A stretch of DNA of 64,000 nucleotides from Campylobacter concisus (GTDB taxonomy: Bacteria > Campylobacterota > Campylobacteria > Campylobacterales > Campylobacteraceae), in NCBI RefSeq assembly GCF_003048905.1, contig NZ_PIRO01000001.1, positions 806,001-870,000 of the forward strand, written 5' to 3'. Shown here piece after piece: positions 8,771 through 18,862 of the stretch. Made by a program: the position numbers and the translations under genes. The notes under the pieces were generated by a model that saw only the letters and a list, made by a program, of their open reading frames with translations, was not told the DNA's origin and ran no database searches. Each line of letters starts with the position of its first letter. The stretch's first letter is position 1.

Positions 8771-10504
8771 TTAAGAGCCAAATCCCATCTTCTTATCTTC
8801 GCCAAAACTTGAGTTTAGCTCGCGCTCTATCGTGGTTTTGAAGTCCTCAAAGGTAAAAATCCCATCATCTTTTATCGCCACTTTCAAAGCAGTATTTTTT
8901 AGTGCAAGGACGATCTGTGCGCCACTTAGGTTAAACTCAGCCAGCCTTTCAACACTAAAGCCATCTTCAAAGCTCGCGTTCTCAGGCAAAATTTTACGCC
9001 AAATAGCAAGTCTGCCGTTAAAATCAGGCTTTTTAAACTCGATCTTATAGTCAAATCTTCTAGAAAACGCCACGTCAAGGCTTTGCAAGAAATTTGTCGT
9101 AGCGATTAGCACGCCTTCAAAGCGCTCGATCTGCTCTAAGAAGATATTTTGCATTTGATTATGCATCTTTTCAGCTCCGCTTGAGCTCTCCACTCTCGTG
9201 CTTAAAAACTGATCGGCCTCGTTTAGCAAGAGCACCGGCTCGCTACCACTTTTTTTGCAAATTTCTTTGTAAGTGTCAAAAATTTTCCTTACATTTTGCT
9301 CGCTTTCGCCGACATATTTGCTTAAAATTTTTGAGCAGTCAAAGCTTAGAATTTGCTTCTTTAGGCTCTTTGCAAGCCCAACTGCACTCATAGTCTTACC
9401 AGTGCCAGGCTCGCCGTAAAAGATGATCTTGGCGTCTATATTTTTTCTAGTTTTTATGCCCCAGCTACTAAGTCTAGCAAGCACTTTTTTATCGACTTGT
9501 TTTAGTATCGTGCTTAAAAGCTGCTTTGTCTTTTCGTTTAGCACGACGTCTTCTAGGCTCGTTACAGGCTCTATTAGCTCAAAAATTTCTTGCTCTTTTA
9601 CTAGGCTTTCGATCTTGATTTTTTTACTATTTTTGTCATTTTTTGGATGCATTATGCTTTGCAAAATTTCTTCATTTATAAAAAAGCTCTTGCTAACGTT
9701 GCCATAAGCGTTTAAGACCTCGTCGTAGTCAATGAGAGCGCCTTCTATGAGCTTTGAGCCATCCTCTAAAAGCGTGCGATTTTTGATGCGTTCAAGCTCG
9801 TCTTTGCTTATTAGCCCAACTAGTGTGTTTAGGTCGCGACCATTTTCAAAGTCGCCCGCGTACTCCTCTTTTAAAAGGGCTAAAAATATGATCTGCTCTT
9901 TTTCATCCAGCGAGTTTTCTTTAAAAATTTGCTCTATCTTTAGGCTGATCTTGCTTAGTTTTACACGCTCGTTTATGCGCTTTGTTAGCTCAGAAATTTG
10001 TTCATTTATGCGCTTTTTAGCGTCATTTGAGCCACCTTCAAATATCGCAGCCTTTGAGTAAAGCTCCACCTTTAAAAACTGATCTTTTAAATACTCCAAA
10101 TGATCCTCATATGGCGTAAGCTCTGGTAAATTTATATCAGCGTTGCCATCTTCAAGAATTTTTAAAAATGTGGCTGATAGAGAAATTTCAGAATGAAGCA
10201 ACGAAAGTAGCCCTTGAGCTGAAGCTCTTTGCGTGCTCTCAGGTATTTTAAAAAGACTATAATTTTGTACAATCCAACCGCTATCAAGCAAATTTTTTAT
10301 AAATTTTAGATACAAAAGCTGCTTATCATTTTGTGTGCCAAAGACTGCTCCAAGTAGCTCAAAAACACTCATATTAGCTGTTCCTTGCACATAAGCTTTA
10401 CTTAGATATTTTAAAATTTCTCCCTCTTCGTCGCCGCACTTTATCAGCTCGTAAATTTTGCTTTTTTTGAGGTCCTGGTTTAAAAAATCAAGCAAGTATT
10501 TCAC
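8771..10504 (-). CDS. AAA+ ATPase (SpoVK/FtsH-like core) with helical N-terminal half
   Basis: A 577-aa cytosolic protein. Residues 1-310 are helical without recognised domain. Residues about 350-550 are one AAA+ module: Walker A YGEPGTGKTMSA, Walker B VLLLNEADQFL, sensor/second region of homology ATTNFLQSLDVAFSRRFD with the arginine finger pair. Walker B has Asn-Glu in place of Asp-Glu; the catalytic Glu remains, so hydrolysis is plausible. Start GTG at 10504 shares its G with the stop of the acyl-CoA ligase gene (TAGTG), which indicates coupling. No protease domain is attached, so remodelling of a partner is the likely job; the substrate is unknown. Confidence 0.78.
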   Translation of the reverse strand: MKYLLDFLNQDLKKSKIYELIKCGDEEGEILKYLSKAYVQGTANMSVFELLGAVFGTQNDKQLLYLKFIKNLLDSGWIVQNYSLFKIPESTQRASAQGLLSLLHSEISLSATFLKILEDGNADINLPELTPYEDHLEYLKDQFLKVELYSKAAIFEGGSNDAKKRINEQISELTKRINERVKLSKISLKIEQIFKENSLDEKEQIIFLALLKEEYAGDFENGRDLNTLVGLISKDELERIKNRTLLEDGSKLIEGALIDYDEVLNAYGNVSKSFFINEEILQSIMHPKNDKNSKKIKIESLVKEQEIFELIEPVTSLEDVVLNEKTKQLLSTILKQVDKKVLARLSSWGIKTRKNIDAKIIFYGEPGTGKTMSAVGLAKSLKKQILSFDCSKILSKYVGESEQNVRKIFDTYKEICKKSGSEPVLLLNEADQFLSTRVESSSGAEKMHNQMQNIFLEQIERFEGVLIATTNFLQSLDVAFSRRFDYKIEFKKPDFNGRLAIWRKILPENASFEDGFSVERLAEFNLSGAQIVLALKNTALKVAIKDDGIFTFEDFKTTIERELNSSFGEDKKMGFGS

Positions 10505-12180
10505 TAAAACTTATCCTTCATCTGCTCTATTTGCTCTTTTAATACACGTTTTAATACCTTGCCAGTAGCATTTCTAGGCAACTCTTCGGCGAAATAGATA
10601 CTCTTTGGTATCTTGAAATTTGCTAAATTTTTCTTCAAATGCTCCCTTACCGTCTTTTCATCAAGATCCATGCCCTCTTTTACCTGAATAAAGGCCACAA
10701 CCTCTTCATCGGCATGTACGTCTTTTACGCCAATTACCGCTGTTGCTTCAACTGCTTCAAGTTTGTAAATGACTTCTTCGATCTCACGCGGATAGATGTT
10801 AATGCCCTTTGATATAATGAGGTCTTTTTTACGATCAACGATATAGATAAAGCCCTCTTCATCAACTTTTCCAAGATCTCCGGTCTTTAACCAGCCGTTT
10901 ATTATGGTCTCATCAGTGATGCTTGGCATACCATAGTAGCCTTGCATGACGCAGTCGCCCTTTACAATGATCTCGCCGATCTGACCAACTGGAAGCTCCA
11001 TCATCTCATCATTTACGATCTTTACCTCATAGCCATCAAGTACAGGCCCTATACTTAAAAGCTTTTGTTTATCATATAAATTTGCAGCTACGACTGGCGA
11101 GCATTCGCTAAGGCCATATCCCTCGACAAGTGTTGCGCGTGGAAATTTAACTCTAAAGTCATCTATAGTCTGCTTTGCAAGCGGAGCTGCACCACTTACA
11201 AATAATCTAATGCGGTTAAACCATCTAAAATACCAAGGAATTTTTGCCTTACCGATAGCTGTATAGATGGCTGGAATTCCTAAAAATACAGTTACACGCT
11301 TTAGCAAGGTTTGCTTTAATACATTTGAAAATGGAAATACTGATTTTACAAGTACCATAGAGGCACTCGCAAATATCGGAAGCAACACCATTGCAGTTAG
11401 CGTAAAACTATGAAACATCGGTAAAAAGACTATGAAACGATCGCTTTTTTTCACTATAAAACGATCATGAGCTCCAATTAAATTTGAAAAGATATTTTTA
11501 TAGCTTATCATCGCACCTTTTGGCTTGCCAGTAGTACCTGAAGTGTAAATTATATGCATTAAATCATCTATTGCCGGATACTTTGTGATACTAAGAGCGT
11601 ATTTATGATTTAGAGTTTCTGTAAAATTTATGTTTTTAACGAGCCCATTATTTTCATAGCCCTTGCTCATATCCTCTTTTGAAATTTGAGGTGTTGAAGT
11701 AAGATACGCGCTCTCGCCATACTCTTCATCAGTGTCTATATATTCATCTTTTGAGGCACTTTGAAGTTTCTTTGGTATTGCTCCGATCCAGATTATCTTT
11801 CTTAAAATTTCAAGCTCATTTAATGCGATTAACTCTTTTGCAAGCGAGCTAGACGCAAAAAGCACCTTTGCGCCGCAATCATTTATGATATATTCAAACT
11901 CGTTTGCTTTTAAAAAAGTATTCATAGGCACTGCGATACCGCCTATTGCAGTTATCGCAAGGTATGAGATGATAAATTCTTTCGAGTTTGTAACCGCCAT
12001 AGCTACTTTATCGCCAAATTTTACTCCAGCAAGTTGCAAATAAGCTGCCACTTTATCGACATTTTGCTTTAATTCGCGATATTTTAGCTTCTCTTTTTCT
12101 TCAAAAAGAACTACTTGATTTGGATTTTCCTTTGCTACTTTGGTTAAAATTTCATAAAAATTATTATAAGAGTATCGCAT
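10504..12180 (-). CDS. AMP-forming acyl-CoA synthetase (long-chain fatty acid-CoA ligase type)
   Basis: Activates fatty acids to acyl-CoA through an acyl-adenylate. The 558-aa protein has the P-loop motif YTSGTTGKPKGAM near residue 215, the A5 motif EGYGLSECSP, the GWLKTGDLG motif and the DRKKDLIISKG hinge, and the C-terminal Lys in RNATGKVLKRVL. It follows the FadL-type channel gene by 12 nt. An OM fatty-acid channel with an acyl-CoA ligase is the pair used for vectorial acylation. The acids probably feed phospholipid or LOS synthesis; no beta-oxidation genes are visible here. Chain-length preference cannot be read from sequence. Confidence 0.9.
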   Translation of the reverse strand: MRYSYNNFYEILTKVAKENPNQVVLFEEKEKLKYRELKQNVDKVAAYLQLAGVKFGDKVAMAVTNSKEFIISYLAITAIGGIAVPMNTFLKANEFEYIINDCGAKVLFASSSLAKELIALNELEILRKIIWIGAIPKKLQSASKDEYIDTDEEYGESAYLTSTPQISKEDMSKGYENNGLVKNINFTETLNHKYALSITKYPAIDDLMHIIYTSGTTGKPKGAMISYKNIFSNLIGAHDRFIVKKSDRFIVFLPMFHSFTLTAMVLLPIFASASMVLVKSVFPFSNVLKQTLLKRVTVFLGIPAIYTAIGKAKIPWYFRWFNRIRLFVSGAAPLAKQTIDDFRVKFPRATLVEGYGLSECSPVVAANLYDKQKLLSIGPVLDGYEVKIVNDEMMELPVGQIGEIIVKGDCVMQGYYGMPSITDETIINGWLKTGDLGKVDEEGFIYIVDRKKDLIISKGINIYPREIEEVIYKLEAVEATAVIGVKDVHADEEVVAFIQVKEGMDLDEKTVREHLKKNLANFKIPKSIYFAEELPRNATGKVLKRVLKEQIEQMKDKF

Positions 12181-12192
12181 TATTGACCCTAA

Positions 12193-13425
12193 CTAAAATG
12201 TATATTTAAAAGTCGTACCAAGGATTTGGATCGTACCAGTATCAAATTCCCCTGACATTTTTGTAGCAATACTGTTGGTAATACCTGTCGCACGCTTCTT
12301 ATCACGGTGTTGATAAACATATCCAAGTGCCATTTCAAGATTTGGTGTAAATTTATAATTTACTCCAAAAGAATATACCTTAGACGTAGTATTTGGAAGC
12401 TCTAAGCCAGTATGCTTACTACTTGTAATGTCTTCATCATAAGCAAAGCCAGCCATTAGTCTAAATTTTTCATTTACGTCGTAGGCAAGACCTAGTCTAT
12501 ATGTATTAGTATCTTTTGCATTTTTTATGACTGGATCGTCCATGAATCTTGCAAAAGCTGGATGCGAGTGAGCTGGACCTTTATCCATGTATTCAAAGTC
12601 ATAGCCTTTAAATTTAGACCAATACGTCCTCTCAAAAGCTAGTAAAAGAGTAAAGTCGCTAAATTTATATCCAGTTGCAAGTACAAGCTGTGCAGGAAGT
12701 GGGATCTCAACTTTTGTTTTGCCATGATAGCTTATAGGAGATAGCGCTCCGTTAAAATCAGCATCTGTATGGCCTTTGATATCTAAATTTACATTTGAGC
12801 GGTAAGTAACAGCAAAGCTCAAATCCTCAATAGGTCTATAAGTAAGCGCAACATTGTAGCCATAGCCCATACCATCGCCTTTTATCTCTCTGTAGCCTAT
12901 TCGTCCGAAGTCACTTGCTATCTTACCTTTGGTGTAAACACCTCTAGCACCAAGAGCAACGGCAAGTTTATCATTTATGCGGTAAGCCACAGTTGGATTT
13001 AACTCAACAACTTGCAGCTTAAACCTTTTAGCGGTAAATGCGGTAGCTGGATCCTCCCACGATACACCAACAGCAGCAGGAACGGCAAGAGCTAAACCGA
13101 ATTTCCAGTTTTCATAAATTTCTGGCGTTACAAAACTAAATGTACCAGCTAGTGAGTCAAATTTTTCTGACTTGTAGCTTTTGCCACTATCACTTTTAAA
13201 CTCGAGCTTATTTATATGAAACCAGCCAAGGGTACTTTCTATGTGATGGCGTCCATCTAAAAACATCATATTTGCAGGGTTAAAATATGCCGCATCAGCC
13301 CCAAAACTAAAGGCTACGTTACTAGCAGCAAGACCTAAAGAATCAGCACTTTGCTCAGGAACTTTATAACCTCCAGCATTTAGCAAAGTAGATGTTGCAA
13401 TAATGCTTAATAGCACTTTTTTCAT
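12193..13425 (-). CDS. FadL/OmpP1/TodX-family outer-membrane channel
   Basis: A 14-strand outer-membrane barrel family that takes up long-chain fatty acids and other hydrophobic compounds. I chose the ATG at 13425, which gives a clean signal peptide ([19 protein letters not shown]) and a 4-nt ATGA overlap with nfo; an in-frame upstream start at 13473 would bury it inside nfo. After cleavage the N-terminal plug begins [20 protein letters not shown], with the NPA-type segment [12 protein letters not shown] typical of FadL. The protein ends in Phe (TFKYTF), the usual outer-membrane insertion signal. Downstream lies the acyl-CoA ligase. Confidence 0.9.
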   Translation of the reverse strand: MKKVLLSIIATSTLLNAGGYKVPEQSADSLGLAASNVAFSFGADAAYFNPANMMFLDGRHHIESTLGWFHINKLEFKSDSGKSYKSEKFDSLAGTFSFVTPEIYENWKFGLALAVPAAVGVSWEDPATAFTAKRFKLQVVELNPTVAYRINDKLAVALGARGVYTKGKIASDFGRIGYREIKGDGMGYGYNVALTYRPIEDLSFAVTYRSNVNLDIKGHTDADFNGALSPISYHGKTKVEIPLPAQLVLATGYKFSDFTLLLAFERTYWSKFKGYDFEYMDKGPAHSHPAFARFMDDPVIKNAKDTNTYRLGLAYDVNEKFRLMAGFAYDEDITSSKHTGLELPNTTSKVYSFGVNYKFTPNLEMALGYVYQHRDKKRATGITNSIATKMSGEFDTGTIQILGTTFKYTF

Positions 13426-14273
13426 AGTTTTTCCTTTTCGAAATTTCTTAAAATTTTTATCTCGTCTTCCCAAATACTCTCGTCAATCGTCTCTAATATT
13501 AAAGGAATTTCGCCTATTTTATCATCATTTATTATATTTTTAAAAGCACTAAATCCAAGCTCACCCTTGCCAAGGCTCTCGTGCCTATCTTTTTTCGAGC
13601 CAAGTCCAAATTTTGCATCATTTAAATGCATGCCAGATAAAAATTTATAGCCAATGATCGCATCAAATTCCCCCATAGTTTTGGCGTAGGCCTCTTTACT
13701 TCTTAGATCATATCCAGCAGCAAATGCGTGACAGGTATCAAAGCAAACACCAACCCTACTCTCATCGTCTACTCGCTCTATCAAATAAGCAATCTGCTTA
13801 AAACTAAAGCCTAAATTTGAGCCTTGTGCAGCTGTATTTTCGATGACTAGCTTTACACCGCTTGTGCGTTTAAGTGCCACATTCATGCAGTTTGCGATAT
13901 TATCTAAGCACTCTTTTTCACTTATTTGTTTTAGATGTGAGCCTGGATGAAAATTTAAAAGCTCTAGCCCAAGCTTACTGGCGCGATCTATCTCATCCAC
14001 AAAGACTTCAAGCGACTTTGCTCTTGCCTCCTCATCTGGATGGCCTAAATTTATCAAGTAACTACTGTGTGGCAAAACATGCTTTGTGCTTATGCCAGAA
14101 ATTTTTAGATTTTCTTTAAACTGCTCTATTTCACTAGCACTTAGCTCTTTTGCATTCCACTGGCGTTGATTTTTTGTAAAAAGAGCAAAGGCATTTGCTC
14201 CTATTTTTGCAGCATTTAACGGAGCGTTAAACACGCCTCCAGCCGCACTTACGTGAGCTCCGATGTATCTCAT
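13422..14273 (-). CDS. nfo: Endonuclease IV (AP endonuclease)
   Basis: Cleaves DNA 5' of abasic sites in base-excision repair; TIM-barrel enzyme with three zinc ions. The 283-aa length is normal. Ligand motifs are in order: [54 protein letters not shown] and ILETI. Its start overlaps the upstream lipoprotein stop by 4 nt and its stop overlaps the FadL start by 4 nt, so repair and lipid-uptake genes share one operon. Confidence 0.96.
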   Translation of the reverse strand: MRYIGAHVSAAGGVFNAPLNAAKIGANAFALFTKNQRQWNAKELSASEIEQFKENLKISGISTKHVLPHSSYLINLGHPDEEARAKSLEVFVDEIDRASKLGLELLNFHPGSHLKQISEKECLDNIANCMNVALKRTSGVKLVIENTAAQGSNLGFSFKQIAYLIERVDDESRVGVCFDTCHAFAAGYDLRSKEAYAKTMGEFDAIIGYKFLSGMHLNDAKFGLGSKKDRHESLGKGELGFSAFKNIINDDKIGEIPLILETIDESIWEDEIKILRNFEKEKL

Positions 14274-14740
14274 TTTAACTCTTTTATTATCACTCTTATT
14301 TTATTTTTGCTATCTATAAATTTGACGTAGTTGTCGCAAACCTCGTATTTTATAAAATATGAACTTAGATCTTGGCTAAAACCACACTCCGTATTTATCA
14401 AGCCTTTGCCATCATAAATCTTTTCTCTTTGCAAAATTTCTTCAAAAAGGCTCTCATAGTGCGAAGCTAGAAAAAATTTCTCATTAAACTCAGTCTTGTT
14501 AAAACAAGCATTATTTATGCAAATTTTATCTCTTATGCTTATGTTTGCGGTGTTTACGCCAGAACTATAAATTTGCAAATTTAGCTCATTTTTATATTTG
14601 TGGAAAAATCCAACGTCATTTATCTTTATCATTGGTGAAAATAAAGTAACTTGAAAAGCTTGTGAATTTTGCGGCGTTTTGGTAGCCACGCAGCCTGTAA
14701 AAATAAAAACAGACAACAAAGTAAATAAAAAATTTTTCAA
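14270..14740 (-). CDS. Small lipoprotein of unknown function
   Basis: A 156-aa protein with a lipoprotein signal peptide: Lys-rich start, hydrophobic [12 protein letters not shown] and a lipobox ending at Cys17 (FTGC). The mature part contains a CINNAC pair and two further Cys (ECGF, EVCDN), so disulphides in the periplasm are plausible. First gene of the lipoprotein-nfo-fadL-ligase-AAA+ unit and just downstream of the divergent tRNA-Glu. No family recognised. Confidence 0.7.
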   Translation of the reverse strand: MKNFLFTLLSVFIFTGCVATKTPQNSQAFQVTLFSPMIKINDVGFFHKYKNELNLQIYSSGVNTANISIRDKICINNACFNKTEFNEKFFLASHYESLFEEILQREKIYDGKGLINTECGFSQDLSSYFIKYEVCDNYVKFIDSKNKIRVIIKELK

Positions 14741-14780
14741 AAATTTTTCCTTATTAATCTAAAATTAAGTATAAAAGAAA

Positions 14781-14786
14781 TATAAT
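14781..14786 (+). promoter_or_regulatory. -10 box of the tRNA-Glu gene
   Basis: TATAAT lies 22 bp before the mature tRNA 5' end, in an A/T-rich stretch with no clear -35, as expected for Campylobacter sigma-70 promoters. Confidence 0.6.
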
Positions 14787-14808
14787 CCCAATTTCATAAC
14801 CGACATGT

Positions 14809-14883
14809 GGCCCATTCGTCTAGCGGTTAGGACATCGCCCTTTCACGGCGGTAACACGAGTTCGAGTCTCGTATGGGTCACCA
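14809..14883 (+). tRNA. tRNA-Glu (anticodon TTC), CCA encoded
   Basis: The full cloverleaf can be drawn. A 7-bp acceptor stem pairs ggcccat with atgggtc (one G-T pair), with discriminator A and CCA at 14881-14883. The D arm contains tagcggtTaggA. The anticodon loop CTTTCAC carries TTC at 14842-14844, and the T arm contains GTTCGAGTC. This reads Glu GAA/GAG codons. Confidence 0.97.
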
Positions 14884-14966
14884 CTTCTAAAAATCAAAAT
14901 CTTATCCATATAAGCTTTAAAATATAGTTAATCTTAAATATTATTTTTAATTATTATTTTAAATTT

Positions 14967-15527
14967 TTATTGAACTGTGCCGCTTTCAATTAAATGCGTT
15001 ATTAAAATTTTAAAACCTAGAAAAATTAATATCGCTCCTCCCAAAAAGAGCGCCTTTTTCTTTAAAATTTCACCCATAAATTTACCTATATAAAAAGCAA
15101 TCAAACTTAATGCAAAGCAGACTACACCGATGATGAGCGCACTCTCAAATACATTAACCGCTTCAAAACTAAGCGTGACACCAATGGCAAGTGCGTCTAT
15201 GCTCGTGGCAAATGCGCCTATAAAAATGGTCTTAAGATCCATGCCCAATGACTCGCCCGCTTCGCTACTACAGGCCTCTTTTAGCATTTTAAAGCCAAGA
15301 AAACAGAGTATAAAAAATGCGATGAAGTGATCGATAGAGCTTATAAATTTAGCAAAGCTAATACCCAGGAAATAGCCAAGAAGCGGCATGAGAAACTGAA
15401 AAAAGCCAAGCATAAAAGCTATAAATAAAATTTTGCTAAGAACCAAATTTTTATACCTTGCACCATTTGCCATATTTAGTGCCGCACTATCCATGCTAAG
15501 AGCAAAGCTAAGAAGTAAAAGTTCCAT
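14967..15527 (-). CDS. mntP: Manganese efflux pump MntP
   Basis: A 186-aa inner-membrane protein with six predicted helices in two repeated halves. The first half holds [15 protein letters not shown] and the second [15 protein letters not shown]; these paired Asp-containing motifs mark the MntP (DUF204) family, which exports Mn(II). It is monocistronic and divergent from the DUF4197 gene. I saw no clear yybP-ykoY riboswitch in the 108-bp upstream gap. Confidence 0.88.
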   Translation of the reverse strand: MELLLLSFALSMDSAALNMANGARYKNLVLSKILFIAFMLGFFQFLMPLLGYFLGISFAKFISSIDHFIAFFILCFLGFKMLKEACSSEAGESLGMDLKTIFIGAFATSIDALAIGVTLSFEAVNVFESALIIGVVCFALSLIAFYIGKFMGEILKKKALFLGGAILIFLGFKILITHLIESGTVQ

Positions 15528-15635
15528 AAATCCCCTTTAAAAAGGCACGAATTGTAATCTAAAAAGATTAAATTTATTTTAAGTGTTTAGATATTTTTTG
15601 TATGATTTTGCTTTAAATTTAAAAAAGGAAAGAAA

Positions 15636-16385
15636 ATGAAAAGATCTCTTGTTATTCTTTTTGGTGCGCTTGCTTTAAATTTACAAGCTGCAAGCATGGA
15701 CGATATGATAAATAAAGGTGTCAAAATCGCCACTCACGCATCAAGCGGCGATTATAAAAGCTTAGTTAGCGAGGCACTAAATGCAGCCGTTAGTGAGCTT
15801 TCGAAAGAGGGCTTTACAAACAATGCCACAGCTAAAATCCCACTCCCAAAAAGCCTTGAGATGGCGTCAAATTTAGCCAAAAAAGTAGGTGGCGAAAAGT
15901 GGGCGCAGGACCTTAGTAAGTCGATAAACAACGCTGCAACCACGGCCGTGCCGAAGGCTGCTGAAATTTTTAGTGAGAGCATAAAAAATATGAGCGAGGC
16001 CGATATCAAAAAGCTCTTTAACGGCGGCAGTGACAGCGTTACGAAGTATTTGCAACAAAGCTCCAGTCAAAAGCTAAAGGCCGCTTTTACGCCGATAATT
16101 GAAAAAATGATGAGCGATAATAGCTTTGCGACCGCGTATAATGGTCTAAATTCTTTCATCGGCGGCTCAGCAAAAAACAACGAAACGATAAAATCAGTAA
16201 AGAGCCTAGCTAAAAATTTAGGCGCAAGCGAGTATGTGCCATATGACGGTGAGGATCTAAACGCCTACATCACGAGAAAGACGCTAGATGGGCTATTTAA
16301 CGTCATGAGCGAGAAGGAAAAGGGGCTAAGAAGTGGCTTTAGCCTAGATAGCGGTAAAAAGGTGCTAGACTCGATCTTTAAATGA
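15636..16385 (+). CDS. DUF4197 family exported protein
   Basis: A 249-aa protein with a cleavable signal peptide (MKRSLVILFGALALNLQAAS). The mature part is Ala/Ser/Lys-rich and helical. The order SLVSEALNAAVSEL, NATAKIPLPKSLEMASNLAKKVGG and the later FNGGSDSVTKYLQQSSSQKLKAAFTPIIEKMM matches the DUF4197 family of periplasmic proteins, whose function is not established. RBS aaaggaaag before the ATG. The stop overlaps the start of the next gene by 4 nt (ATGA). Confidence 0.85.
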   Translation: MKRSLVILFGALALNLQAASMDDMINKGVKIATHASSGDYKSLVSEALNAAVSELSKEGFTNNATAKIPLPKSLEMASNLAKKVGGEKWAQDLSKSINNAATTAVPKAAEIFSESIKNMSEADIKKLFNGGSDSVTKYLQQSSSQKLKAAFTPIIEKMMSDNSFATAYNGLNSFIGGSAKNNETIKSVKSLAKNLGASEYVPYDGEDLNAYITRKTLDGLFNVMSEKEKGLRSGFSLDSGKKVLDSIFK

Positions 16386-17263
16386 GAAATTTGACCGCTC
16401 AAAACAAAGCTGACATCGCTCTTATCGTAATTGCCGTCGTTTGGGGCGCTACGTTTTTACCCATGGCAAACGCGCTAAAGACAAATGGCGTCTTTGTCAT
16501 GCTTTTTTGTAGATTTTTTATTTCCGCTATCTTTATGGGACTTATAGCATTTAAATTTTCTAAAATTTTTGATAAAAAAAGTGTAGTTTACGGCACCATT
16601 CTTGGCGTAGTTCTCTTTGGCTCATTTGTTGCTCAAACTTACGCTCTAAAGCTTACTTTTAGCTCAAGTGTTGCCTTTATTACAGGGCTTGAGTGTGTGA
16701 TCGTGCCTTTTATGACAGCACTCATTTTTAAAAATAAAATAACCATTTTTGCTATTTTTGGTGCGCTTATTGCTATTTTTGGGCTTTGGCTCTTAAGTGG
16801 CGCTACGCTAGCACTTGGGAGCGGCGAGGCACTTGCCCTACTTTGTGCCATATTTTACGCACTGTACACGAGCTTAAATGGCCACTTTGTAAGAAAATGT
16901 GAGCTTTATCTACTCGTATTTGTAGTATTTCTCACCGTCTCTTTACTCTCATTTGTCTTTGCATTTATTGAAGGTAGTGTGGCGCCAAATTACGATAGGG
17001 AATTTTTTATAGCAATTTTTATCACTGCATTTATTGGCACCATTTTTTGCTACTTTGTACAAACCATCGCTCAAAGATATACAACAGCCAGCAAAGCAGC
17101 TTTATTTTTCTGTCTTGAGCCAGTTTCTGCTGGCTTTATCGGCTATTTTTTCGCTGGTGAAAAGCTCACACTCATACAAATTTTTGGCGCGATCTTAATA
17201 ATCTTTGGAGTTATTTTTAGCGAATTTGGTAAAAAATTTTTCTCCAGATCAAAACTAGCTTAA
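16382..17263 (+). CDS. EamA/DMT-family permease
   Basis: A 293-aa inner-membrane protein with ten predicted helices in two five-helix EamA repeats. The first repeat opens with VIAVVWGATFLPMANAL and the second with ALLCAIFYALYTSLNG. The family includes metabolite exporters; the substrate cannot be told from sequence. It is coupled to the DUF4197 gene by a 4-nt overlap and converges on the methyltransferase gene (ends overlap 4 nt). Confidence 0.85.
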   Translation: MRNLTAQNKADIALIVIAVVWGATFLPMANALKTNGVFVMLFCRFFISAIFMGLIAFKFSKIFDKKSVVYGTILGVVLFGSFVAQTYALKLTFSSSVAFITGLECVIVPFMTALIFKNKITIFAIFGALIAIFGLWLLSGATLALGSGEALALLCAIFYALYTSLNGHFVRKCELYLLVFVVFLTVSLLSFVFAFIEGSVAPNYDREFFIAIFITAFIGTIFCYFVQTIAQRYTTASKAALFFCLEPVSAGFIGYFFAGEKLTLIQIFGAILIIFGVIFSEFGKKFFSRSKLA

Positions 17264-17985
17264 AAGACAAAAAGCTTCATCTGCGACTCTATCTTTTCAT
17301 CTATAAACTCGCCGTCAAATCTCTCTTTTAACATCGCTAAAACCACCTTTTCATCGTAGTTTTTGGCCCCGTTTATCTCAAGGTGCCAGCAGATGTTCTC
17401 AGCAGCTTCTTGCACACTTCGTCTAGCGATCCTTGTCTCATTTAAAATTTCACTCTTATAAGCAATACTCTGCTCATTTAGCCATGCTTCAAGTCTATTT
17501 ACAATATTTTTTTGAGAGAGAGTGCGTCCAAATTTTTCAAAAAATGGCTCAAGCAGATCAGAGCTTCTAGGCTTATCCCAGCCAAGATAGAGCTTTTGCT
17601 TGGCACAGTTTTGAAATTTCAAAAAATCCTCGTCGCTCGCAATGGCTGGGCTCATCGTACAAATAGCGATATCAAAGCGCTTTGTGGGCTTAAATTCTCT
17701 CCACGAACAAACCTCGCTGGTTAAATTTGTCACGCCAAATCTTTTTGCGTCCTCATTTAAAATTTCTATCATCTTCTCCGAGCTATCAATGCCAGTTATA
17801 TTTTTTGCAGTTTTTGACAAAAATATCGTCCAAACACCGGTACCACAGCCTATATCAAGAATTTCTTTGCCGCTAAAATCAACTCCCCAAGCTAAGGCTT
17901 TAGCAAAAATTTGTTGCTGAATAGCACTTACTTTGCCATCAAACCTTTGGTAGTTTGACGCCTTTTTATCCCATAAATTTTGCAT
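17260..17985 (-). CDS. SAM-dependent class I methyltransferase
   Basis: A 241-aa cytosolic protein. Motif I is ILDIGCGTGVWTIFL near residues 41-55, followed by the acidic strand end NITGIDSSEKMIEILNE and motif with FDIAICTMSPAI, where the NPPY-like site is CTMSPA. The fold binds S-adenosylmethionine. The substrate is unknown; small-molecule targets are typical of this subgroup. The gene is divergent from the thioesterase gene. Confidence 0.8.
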   Translation of the reverse strand: MQNLWDKKASNYQRFDGKVSAIQQQIFAKALAWGVDFSGKEILDIGCGTGVWTIFLSKTAKNITGIDSSEKMIEILNEDAKRFGVTNLTSEVCSWREFKPTKRFDIAICTMSPAIASDEDFLKFQNCAKQKLYLGWDKPRSSDLLEPFFEKFGRTLSQKNIVNRLEAWLNEQSIAYKSEILNETRIARRSVQEAAENICWHLEINGAKNYDEKVVLAMLKERFDGEFIDEKIESQMKLFVF

Positions 17986-18032
17986 TTTAGCTCCTTATTT
18001 TTTGGTTATAATTCTAGCAAAAAAGGCTAGAA

Positions 18033-18425
18033 ATGAAAGATTTTATCTACAAAGTAATAATCCCACCACAAGCCATTGATATGCACGGACACATGAATAA
18101 TGTCTATTATTTCACTCTTATGCAAGAGGCTGCATTTGCACATTCTGCCGCAGTTGGAGACACGGTCGAGGCGCAGTATAAAAGAGGCGAGATCTGGCTC
18201 ATTAGAAAAAATGAAGCCAAATATATAAAAAGCGTAAAATTAATGGATGAGATAGAGATTCATACTTACACACAAGCTGAAGGCAAGGCGACTTCGTGTA
18301 GATATTTTGAGTTTAAAAAAGATGACGAGCTAATAGCAACTGGCAAGACCGAGTTTGTTTACGTTGATCTAAAAACAAATCGCCCAAAAGCCATTCCAGC
18401 TGAGATCATCGCACTTTACTCGTGA
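18033..18425 (+). CDS. Hot-dog fold acyl-CoA thioesterase (4HBT type)
   Basis: A 130-aa single hot-dog domain. The signature is DMHGHMNNVYYFTLMQEAAFAHS, in which an Asp/His pair and the HMNN segment start the central helix as in YbgC/4HBT thioesterases. Likely hydrolyses an acyl-CoA or acyl-ACP. The 3' end overlaps the convergent fur-family gene by 10 nt. Confidence 0.85.
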   Translation: MKDFIYKVIIPPQAIDMHGHMNNVYYFTLMQEAAFAHSAAVGDTVEAQYKRGEIWLIRKNEAKYIKSVKLMDEIEIHTYTQAEGKATSCRYFEFKKDDELIATGKTEFVYVDLKTNRPKAIPAEIIALYS

Positions 18426-18775
18426 TCACACTCGTCGCAAACGCCTTTTATCACGGCGCTTTTTATATTTTTAGCGACGTTTAGATGGGGCATATCGATG
18501 TTTGTGACTTTATGACAGACATCGCAGATAAAGTACGCTTTTGCCTCATTTGCTAGTTCGTAGTAGCTTTTATGATTATTTTCGGTTTTTATGACAAGGC
18601 CCTTTTTTTCAAAAATTTCTATACTTCTATAAAAAGTAGTTTTATTTGCATTAAGGCTTTCTAAAATTTCATCATAGCTTAATGGAGTTTTGGCATTTTG
18701 CAAAATTTCAACGAGCTTTATGCGAAAAGTAGTTGCCTTGATACTATGCTCTTCTAAGAAATTTCTTGCATTCAT
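18416..18775 (-). CDS. Fur-family metal-responsive repressor, probably Zur
   Basis: Winged-helix DNA-binding regulator. I take the ATG at 18775 (MNARNFLEEHSIKATTFR...), 119 aa; an ATG at 18826 only adds a non-conserved leader. The DNA-recognition helix includes NKTTFYRSIEIFEKKGLV, and the dimer/metal domain has CDVCHKV and the terminal CDECDHE, two CxxC pairs for structural zinc. It is divergently transcribed from the zinc-uptake operon, so control of that operon by zinc is the simplest reading. A Fur or PerR role is not excluded by sequence alone. Confidence 0.8.
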   Translation of the reverse strand: MNARNFLEEHSIKATTFRIKLVEILQNAKTPLSYDEILESLNANKTTFYRSIEIFEKKGLVIKTENNHKSYYELANEAKAYFICDVCHKVTNIDMPHLNVAKNIKSAVIKGVCDECDHE

Positions 18776-18862
18776 CCTTGCCCTTTTTATTTTTTGTATA
18801 TTAACGCTAAAAGTTTTAAATTTCATTTAAAAAGCACTATATTTAGGCTTTCGTTCTTTAAG

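Noticed and set aside
14809-14883. tRNA-Glu as an island attachment site
   Set aside because: No repeat of its 3' end and no integrase are seen nearby; flanking genes look like core genes.
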